NCBI GenBank assembly: GCA_033060915.1
Contig: CM065398.1
Coordinates: 4,462,501-4,526,500 of the forward strand
Direction of reading: 5' to 3'
DNA: 64,000 bases
Source: Euryodendron excelsum
Taxonomy: Eukaryota; Streptophyta; Magnoliopsida; Ericales; Pentaphylacaceae
Part shown: in pieces, positions 56,260 to 64,000 of the stretch
Position numbering within the stretch: the stretch's first letter is position 1
How the letters are laid out: each line of letters starts with the position of its first letter
Position numbers and translations under genes: made by a program
Notes under the pieces: model-generated
Database searches by the model: none
What the model was told of the DNA's origin: nothing
The model's input: only the letters and a program-made list of their open reading frames with translations

Positions 56260-59200
56260 TGTCGCTCCCAAATTTTTCGCACTCGAGGAATACACACATA
56301 AGCGGGAAAAATACTATACTCTCTCGTTAGAGCTCACCCCCCTAGAAGAATGAGTGCGACTAGGTTTGAATTGAACATTGATTTGAATAAAGGGCTTTTG
56401 GAAAAAGATTCGGAGTCGCCACCTAACTTGATTAAGGTGAGTTAGGTCACCTAAAAATTAAGCATAATCCGAAAACCACACTTAGGATTTTTCTTTTGAA
56501 AAAGGTTTTGAAAAGATCTCATCAAGAGCAGGTTTTTAAGAAAACAGGTTGTTTGGCAACCTTTGGAAACCATTTAGCCATTTTTTGAAAAATAACTCTG
56601 TTTTGGTCTTTCGAAAATAGTGATATAGGTTCGGAGGTTGGTTACGTGTAGGGAAGACGCGCTAAGCCATCACCCTACTCCGCCCTTTTGGTACCTACAT
56701 GTCAATCTACCCTAGATTCACCTATGAGAGTCTTCAACTAATAAACTGTCCAATCTTATCCATTTTAGAAAACAATGTTAAAAAAACATGATGCATGATA
56801 TGTAAATGCAAGAAAAGAGACTTGATTTGGAAATAGATTCGGGAATAGAAGAATTTGATTTGATTTTAGAAAAGAGATTTGAAAGGATAGATTTGAAATT
56901 AGAAAGTTTTAGAAATTGGAAATAGAGATTTGAAAATAGATTTTTGCAATTGGAAACTTAAAACAGATATGGAATTCGAGATTGAAGAAGATTGTAGAAT
57001 TAGGGATTTGAAAAGATTTTGTGGAAATAGAAACTTGAAAAGTGTTATGGAATTTGAAATTTGAAAAATATGGAGACTGCACCCATGAGGGTTGCCTACA
57101 TATCCTTTTTGGAGGAATCAGGTCAGTCATAGTTCGGACAAGAGTCCGATAGAAGATATGATTGGAAGAAAGAGATTGAATTGGAAATTGGAATGGAAGA
57201 TTGAAAGATTAAACTTTGATTGGAAGATTTGAAAAGATTTGATTTTGAAAGACTTGGTTTTAGAAAACCTAGAAAGACTTGAGACTTAGAAAAGAAGGAT
57301 TGGATTTGACTTGGAAAGATTTTAGAGAAAAATTGACTTGAATACTTGGACTTAGAAGATTAGAAAAGCTTGGAATTTTGGAAAGATTCGGATTAGGAAA
57401 ATTTTGAAATAGGAAAGCGTCATTTTAAGAAAGTTTTGTTTTAGGAAAGTTTCGAATTAGGAAACGTTCATCTTAGGAAGGTTTTAGGTTTAGGAAAGTT
57501 TCAACTTAGGAAAGTTTGGAATTTGGAATGTTTAAACTTAGGAAAGTTTTGAATTTGGAATATTTTGAAATAGGGAAGTTTTGAAAATTGAAAAGTTTAG
57601 AAAACAAGGAAGTTTTGAAAATAAGAAAGTTTTGAGTTTAGAAAATTTTGAAATTTGAAAAGATTTGAAATTTAGAAAGTTTAGGATTTAGAAAGTTTTG
57701 AGATTAGAAAAGGTTTAAATTTAGGAAAAATTGGAAAACCTAGATTTGGAAAGTTAAGATTTGAAAAGGAGTAGAATTAGGAAAAGGTAGAATTAGGAAA
57801 GATGTGGAAGTTAAGTTTTAAAATTTAGGAAAGATTTTTATGTTCAAGTTTTGGGAAACTTAAGATTTAGGAAAGTAGAAGATTAGGAAGGGTTTGAATT
57901 AGGAAAGATTTAGACTAGGAAGGGTTAAAATTCCTATTTCCTAAAGCAAGGGATTGGATTTTGTTTCTAAAAGAGAAGGTTTGATTTTGTTTCCAAAAAA
58001 GGAGGATTGGATCTAGTTTTGTAAATGGGAAATTAGATTTGGTTTCCTAAAGGAAAGATGGGATTTGGTTTTCTAAAGGGAAAATTGGAATTGACAAGGA
58101 TTTGGAAAGGGAGGTTTTAGAAACCTTAGATTTGGAAGGCTATAGTTTTGACGTAGAAAATAAGTTTTGGAAATGTGTATAGTTTGGATGTGAAAAGGAA
58201 GAATTTTGGAAACCTAGGTTTTAAGGCAAGTTTGAAAACCATGTTTTTGGAAAGAAAATTAGGGTTTCCTAATTGTGGGTTCTAGGGCTTGACTTAGGCT
58301 CCAAGAAAAAGGATTTTTGGAAAGTGCGTTTTTGAAAATGAAGATTTTTAGAAGGGAATCCAAGAGAGGAGTTTCTAGAAGGAAGATTTTGGGAAGAGTT
58401 TTTAGGAAGTGAATTTTGGTAGAAGATTGTTGAGAAGAGTTTTTGGAAAGATTTTTTCTAGGAAGCGTTTTTAGAAAGGAAACTTAGGGAACGTTTTTGG
58501 AAAGTGGACTTTGAAGAGAGCGTCTTGGAAAGGGAAAAAAGAGAAGTTTTGGTAAATAGATTTTTGAGGGAGTTTTTAGAAAACAATTTTGGAAAGAAGA
58601 GCTTTTGGAAAGCATGTTGGAGAAGAGATTTTTAGGAAGAGATTTTTTTGAAAAGAGAGTTTTTCGAAGGTATAAAAACATCTCACTTTCCTAAAGCGAT
58701 TCTAACCATAAGAAGGTTAGAACCATCTTAGGAAAGTGGTTTTGAAAATAATGAGATTTGAAAATATAAACCATGAAAGTCACTTTAAATGTAACACTTT
58801 CCTAAAGCAATCCTAGCCATGGAAATGCTAGAATCACCTTAGGATAGTGATTTTGAAAACATGTTTTGAAAAAAGAGATTTTGATGTAATTTTGAAAACA
58901 AGTTTAATGTAAGCTTTGAAAACGAGTTTGAAAATGATTTTTGGAAGAATGCAAGATGATGATATGCACAATGCAAATTTGGGGTCATGAACATACAAGG
59001 CTAAGGCTTCACCACATAATCAAAGGGGCCGAACCCACATGGTCTCCGGTTAGCCTAAAGGAAAGCCCCAACACGGTGACTCTCCAATAGTCCAATCTTA
59101 CACATGAACTGGGAATCCCCTTGTTTCAAGCATACAAAGAAATGCGGGATAAGAGATGGGGGATTAAAATAGAGAAAACCCAAGTGGGTTAAGAGAGAGA

Positions 59201-61472
59201 AGAGAGAGGGGGAAGTGCAGAAACGTAAAATGAAAGCCTACTTTGTGTCTTATTTATTTTGCGCGCCTTGCTTGTCTTCAGTCTTCGTCTTCAATCCTCA
59301 AGAGTTGTCTTCAATCTTCAAACTTTAGATTGCAACTCTTCAAGTCTTCAAAGGAGGGTTGGAGGCTAGTGTATAAGTGTATGGGGGTGTGTATGAGTGT
59401 ATAGAAGGCTAGGGTTTGGTATATAGTGGCTAGGGTTTGGAAAACCTAAGGAAGTTAGGGTTTAGGGAGTGTTCGAGCTCTGTATATCGAATATTGGTGT
59501 TTTTAGATTGAGTTTACGGACCCCTTTCACGCTGGAAGAGGCTTTATATTTATAGAGATGGGATAGACCTGGAGCTTGTTGTAGTGGCGCCAGACCAATT
59601 TTCCTCTTGGCGCCACTAGGAGTGGCGCCAGGCCCAGTAATGGGGCCAGTCAATTAGGAAAGTATTTATGTTGGCAAGCAACGTATCTTTGACTAAATTT
59701 GGGCGCTTGTACTAGTGACTACCATGTAATTTTCAGTCTGGCTTCACTGAGAGTGACTGCGGAAAGTCCGGGAATGATTTGAAGAGGTCGGGAATGACCC
59801 GGAAGGCCAGAAAAGAGCAGGAACACTTAAAATAGTGTTCCGGAGGTATTTGACTTGAAAAATGAGGACAAAATATGTCGGAAGGGTTGACCGGGCCTTT
59901 AGGGGCAAAACAGTCAATTGGGCCGAAAAGCTACCAGGACGAACTCGAACTATCCCCGAAGAAGACTCGAGATTTGGAAACATTATTCAGGATGTTCCCA
60001 AAGGTTTCCGGTTTGATTCGCAGAGCCAGTGTGATTGGAAAAGGTGACCGGCCCACCAAGGGCAAAACGGTCATTTCGCACCGGGTTTGTCGGAACTGAC
60101 TCGGAATGATCCGAAAGAATAAAGAAAGGTTGAGGACACTATAAAAAGCATTCGTGGAAAGTTACCGGTTTGATACCCAGAGCCAGTGTGGTCAGAAAAG
60201 GTGACTGGCCCACCAGGGGCAAAACGGTCATTTCGCACCGGATTTGCCAAAACTGACTGGGAATGATCCGAAAGGATAAAGAAAGGTTAAGGACACTATA
60301 AAAAGCATTCTCGGGAAGTTACCGGTTTGATACCTAAAGACGGTGTGGTTGGAAAAGGCGACCGACCCTCTAGGGGCAAAACGATTATTTTGTATTGGGT
60401 ATGCCGAAATTGACTCGGAATGATCCGGGAAGGTAGAGGAAGGTCGGGAATACTATAAGAAGTATTCCTGGGAGGTTATCGGTTTGATACCTAGAGCCGG
60501 TGTGGTCCTCAGGGCGTTTGGATGCCTAGGGGCAAATAGTCATCTTGACCGGAAAGTCTTAGAAAAGGCCCTAGGGGCAGTTTGGTCATTTTTCACCGAA
60601 GTGGGCTAGCAGGCACCGGTGTTGACCTGGGTTTTGAGTGCTTCTGCCACTCTGATGGCGGTCGCGTGATACAGGGGTTTATTGGCAATTCCCTATATCG
60701 ACCTGTTTGCGAGTATTTCCGTTACTCTAACGGTTGCGATGTTTGCGAGTATTTCCACTACTCCGACGGTTCGCGATCATTCCTGAGATTACCTGATCTC
60801 AGGAAGCTGCTAAAGGGACTTAGCGCCTAAGAAGTCAACTTTCTCGAAGGACGTGCCTAAACAGACATTTCTGCATTGGCGGGCTAGCAGGCGCCAAAGG
60901 TGGACCGTTTTACCATCTAGGGGACCTGGGGTCTCGTCTCGGTCGACAGGTTTAAAGGGACTTACCGTTTCGAAGAGATTTTCTTTGGAAAACCTGTCGG
61001 ATCGTCTCGAGGAATAAACTGTCTCGAGAGAGGGATTGGAATTGGAATGGGGTCTTATTGTCTTCGAAAAGACGCGCCTAATTGCAGTTGGAAAGGGACT
61101 TACCGTCTTCGGAAAGACGCGCCTGATTAGAGTGGATTTACCGTCTCGAGGAATAAACTGTCTCGAGAGAGGGATAAGATTTGGAAATGGGTCTTATCGT
61201 CTTTGGAAAGAAGTGCCTGATTCGAGTAGATTTACCATCTCGAGGAATCAACTGTCTCGAAAGGGGGATTGGAATTGGAATTGGAAAGGACAATGTCCCT
61301 AAGGGCATTTTGGTCATTTTGCCTCTATTTGGGCCTGGTGGGCCTGTGAAGCGATGGACAGACGGGATTTGGACTTAGAGAGTTGGTTTCGATTGGAATA
61401 CGTCCATATTGACTTGAGTACAAGTCTAGACGGAGCGTAGACTGCCGAGCGGTCAAAAATGGGGTGCTTACA
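56260..61472 (-). mobile_element. Solo LTR E
   Basis: 5213 bp from TGTCGCTCCC to GGGGTGCTTACA, flanked by ACCAT on both sides (56255-56259 and 61473-61477). No internal region. Modules on the plus strand: end block (56260-56760), A/G-rich tract (about 56800-58660), hairpins (58682-58840), leader with teloboxes, TATA box (59545-59554), GGCGCC dyads (about 59578-59640), four to five ~157-bp units (about 59960-60515), few GAGTATTTCC units (60640-60775), a minisatellite module (61005-61290). It is more diverged than B. Confidence 0.92.
59545..59554 (-). promoter_or_regulatory. TATA box of solo LTR E
   Basis: CTATAAATATAAAGCC on the minus strand, preceded on that strand by GGCGCC dyads. Confidence 0.55.
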
Positions 61473-61885
61473 ACCATCGATTCGTGCAATGCATATACTG
61501 AATATAAATTCATGCATAAACGTTACCGAACATAATCAAACGTCCAGGTTTTTGAAAGTTCTAGAACGAAGAAGATGAAGAGAGAATAACTAGAAGATTT
61601 AACTTTAAAACCAAAACATACCTCCTTCAGTCATCCAAAACATTCAATTACTCTTCGCTTTTGATCCCGAGATTAATAAGTTTAGCCACTCATATTCGTA
61701 ATGTAAAAGCAAGTTGCATAAATATAAACTGAAAATATTGATTGCAAACCTGAGAATCTTATTACAGGAATTGGCAATACTATGAAAAACCTTGAAAATA
61801 AGCTAGAAGAATTCTGTATCTACAGCTGCTGCTACCTCCTAAAACTGTAAAAAATTGTGAACCCTAATATATCTCACAATCCTAA

Positions 61886-61895
61886 CTTATATAGG
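61886..61895 (-). promoter_or_regulatory. TATA box of element D LTR
   Basis: CCTATATAAG on the minus strand, directly 3' of the TTCGAA cluster of the LTR. Confidence 0.6.
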
Positions 61896-61922
61896 CTTCC
61901 AAGTCTATGCAGGATCGGACAA

Positions 61923-62125
61923 CCGTTCGAACGCCTAAGGAACCGTTCGAACGCCACGGAGACCGTTCGAACGCTGCGTCGAACGCACTTCGATCAGGGA
62001 AACCTGCTCTCTGAATCTATCGAACGCACTTCGAACCTGGTCTTAATGCAACACCGTTCGATGTAGCGTTCAAACGCTTTTGTTCACCGTTCAAACGCTC
62101 TTAGGGTCGGTTCGAATGCCCTTCG
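61923..62125. repeat. TTCGAA palindrome cluster in the D LTR U3
   Basis: At least six TTCGAA or GTTCGAACG/CGTTCAAACG words in 200 bp, the first three spaced exactly 20 bp. The motif also occurs in front of ORF2 (26035-26165). Confidence 0.75.
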
Positions 62126-62296
62126 AACGCCTGCTCCATTTCAGCTCGAATTTATCCCTTTTTAGCTAGGATTCCTGAAAATCAAAACAAACCTAATTTA
62201 GTACGAATTAGAATTAAAGATAACATAATTAAACATATTACCAAACTAACAAATAGCTAATTAAGGCATATAAATTACACTTTTAGAGTACAATCA

Positions 62297-64000
62297 TAAA
62301 TCTTTGAGAAGTATTTTAGGAAATGGATGTTGCAAAACAATTTTAGAAAGGAATGAATATGGACTTTTGAAAGTCTCTTGAATATCTCACTTTCCTAAAA
62401 TGATTCTAATCACGAGAAGACTAGAACCATTCTAGGGTTGTGATTTTGACAACAACTAGGGTTTGAAATCCTAACATGTACTTTGATGGTCTCTTTGAAT
62501 GTAATACTTTCCTAAAACAACCCTAACCATGGAATGGCTAGAATCTCCTTAGAGTTGTGATTTCTTGAAAAACAATTTAAGACTTGAACTCAAAGTTGGA
62601 TCTTGATGGTTATATAGAATATGATACATTCCTACAACAACCCTAACCATGAAATAGTTAGAATCATCTTAGGTTATGGTCTTGAAAACAACTTTAAAGG
62701 AAAAGGTTTTGAATCCAAGTTTGGAAAGCACCTTTTAATGCAAGTTTGAAAACAACTTTAAATGCATGATTTTGATAGCAACAATGCAATAGGGACATGA
62801 ACATACAAGGTTAGACCTCACCACATAACCAAGGGGGCTAGACCCACACCATCTTATGGGAACTCAAAGAAAATCCCCGACATGGTGATTATCTTTAAGG
62901 CCTTCCTAGACATGAACTGCGAGGTCTCTTATTTCAAGCATGCAAGAAGAGTAGGTAGAAGATGGGGATTAAAACAAAAGAAAATCCAAGTGGGTTAGGA
63001 GAGAGAAGAGAGAGAGAGGGGGGAAATACATAATTTAACTTGAAACCCTACCTTGTCTTCTCTTTGCTTTAGTGCTTTGATGGTGGACTTTGCTTGGGCT
63101 TTGAGTTGATCTTCAAGGGTTTCCAAGGGCCGAACTTGACCTTCAATGGATGCTTAAAGGCAAGGATGTATGTGTATAGATTGTACAGAGGCTAGGGTTT
63201 GGGTGGGCTTGAGAGAATTAGGATTTTTAGGGAATTCGAGCTTTATTTTTAGAGAGGCAAAGCTTCTGTGATGATTTTACGGACCCAAAATACATAAGGG
63301 TGGTCTATATTTATAGGCCACTAAAATAGGGACTGGAGCCTGTTGTAGTGGCATCAGTCACTTAGGAAATATTTTAAGGCAGTAAGAAACAAATCTTTGA
63401 CCTTTGTGGAGCAAGACTGAAGATTTGGGCGCTTGTCCTAGTGACTACCATGCAATTTTTGGCATGGCTTCAGTACGAGTGACTCTAAAAAATTCGGGAA
63501 TGATTTGGAAGGTTCCGAGTAACTAGACTCGATTAGGAATGAATGGGAACCCATAAAAGAGTGTTATGAAAGTAGCTGGCTTGAGAACTTACGTGGGAAT
63601 AGTTGAAAAGGGTGACCGACCCACTAAGGGCAAAAATAGTCATTTGAATCGGGAAAACACTGGGATCGACCCAAGTGACCTATGAGATGAATTGAAGGTT
63701 GGAAACACTATTGAGAGTATTTTGAACGATTGCCGATTTGATACTCAGAACCGGTATGGTTGGAAAAGGCAACCGGCCCACTAGGGGCAAAACGGTCATT
63801 TTGTACCGTGTTTACCGGAATGTACTCAGAATGGTCCAAAAAGATACTAGAAGGTTAGGAATACTATTAGAAGCATTCTCAGAAGGTAATTGGTTTGATA
63901 CCCGGAGCCAGTGTGGTTACTGGAGGCGATTGGCTGTTTAGGGGCTAAATGGTCATTTTGATTAGATGCTCTTTGAAAGCGACTGAAAGGCACTACGATG
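62297..64000 (-). repeat. LTR F: diverged, truncated giant LTR hosting element D
   Basis: Recognisable by the hairpins (62388-62436 and repeats near 62490-62560 and 62625-62670), the GTGAACATACAAGGTTA-type block near 62810, the leader, a CTATAAATATAGACC TATA box (63306-63316), and one to two ~157-bp units (about 63600-63930). It lacks the LTR 3' end because D inserted at 62296, and runs off the window. It is more diverged than the other copies, consistent with being the oldest layer. No frame here is a gene. Confidence 0.75.
63306..63316 (-). promoter_or_regulatory. TATA box of LTR F
   Basis: CTATAAATATAGACC on the minus strand. Only a single degenerate upstream dyad remains. Confidence 0.45.

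Larger units (their letters stand above)
23520..62296 (-). mobile_element. Element D: decayed Athila-lineage Ty3/gypsy retrotransposon, interrupted by C+B and E
   Basis: On the minus strand the order is 5' LTR (62296 leftwards in three pieces to 33780), primer site TGGCGCCGTTGCCGGGGA, gag, protease, RT, RNase H, integrase, then two env-like/plant-transposon ORFs and a long 3' tail that is cut at 23520 by element A. The primer site, the gag motif with YNPRWRNHPNF, and the RT/integrase sequence are typical of the Athila lineage. Its 3' LTR is not in the window and should lie left of position 1. Many nonsense codons, frameshifts and lost catalytic residues show it is dead. It is inserted in LTR F. 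Confidence 0.88.
61478..62296 (-). repeat. 5' LTR of element D, piece 1 (LTR start, U3)
   Basis: Starts TGATTGTACTCTAAAAGTG at 62296 on the minus strand. It contains three 20-bp tandem ACCGTTCGAACGCC units (61923-61982), more TTCGAA words near 62018-62125, and a TATA box at 61886-61895. With the other two pieces the LTR totals about 1.28 kb, in the Athila range. Confidence 0.8.

Overview
This 64 kb window is plant intergenic DNA built almost entirely of nested LTR retrotransposons. I see no host gene, rRNA, tRNA or CRISPR array. The Athila-type gag-pol with env-like ORFs, the LTRs longer than 5 kb, the tRNA-Arg-type and TGGCGCC-type primer sites and the telobox-bearing LTR leaders indicate a repeat-rich flowering-plant genome. 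The species cannot be told from the sequence.

Two kinds of element make up the window. (1) A family of giant non-autonomous elements has LTRs of about 5.0-5.7 kb (TGTAAGCACCCC...GGCGCGACA) and a tRNA-Arg-like primer site TGGCGACTCCGCTGGGGA, which suggests the Tat/Ogre side of Ty3/gypsy. No gag, protease, RT or integrase is visible. The only protein-like sequence is a decayed antisense ORF. Two complete copies (A on +, B on -), three solo LTRs (L2 inside A, plus C and E) and one broken LTR (F) are present. (2) One decayed Athila-lineage element (D, minus strand) has a 1.28 kb LTR, gag, protease, RT, RNase H and integrase, followed by two env-like/plant-transposon-protein ORFs.

The nesting can be read from target-site duplications. 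F is the outermost LTR. D inserted into F; its 5' LTR starts at 62296 and runs leftwards. A (3-23519, TSD ACTAC) inserted into the 3' part of D, and solo LTR L2 (6433-12156, TSD CTCAA) inserted into A. Solo LTR C (33994-36284 plus 53166-56007, TSD CTAAG/TTAAG) and solo LTR E (56260-61472, TSD ACCAT) both inserted into the 5' LTR of D. Element B (36285-53160, TSD GAATC) inserted into C. The maximum depth is four levels.

Layout: 1-23519 element A with L2; 23520-33779 D internal region (3' tail, env-like ORF2 and ORF1, integrase, RNase H, RT, protease, gag, primer site); 33780-33993 end of the D LTR; 33994-56007 C with B inside; 56013-56259 and 61478-62296 the rest of the D LTR around E; 62297-64000 LTR F.

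Each giant LTR has the same order: hypervariable minisatellite modules, about 157-bp tandem units, a GGCGCC palindrome cluster, a TATA box, a telobox leader with a candidate splice donor, two long hairpins, about 2 kb of G-poor CT-rich sequence, and a conserved 3' block carrying a decoy of the primer site. A candidate 3.2-3.3 kb leader intron runs from this donor to an acceptor about 200 nt past the primer site in both complete elements.
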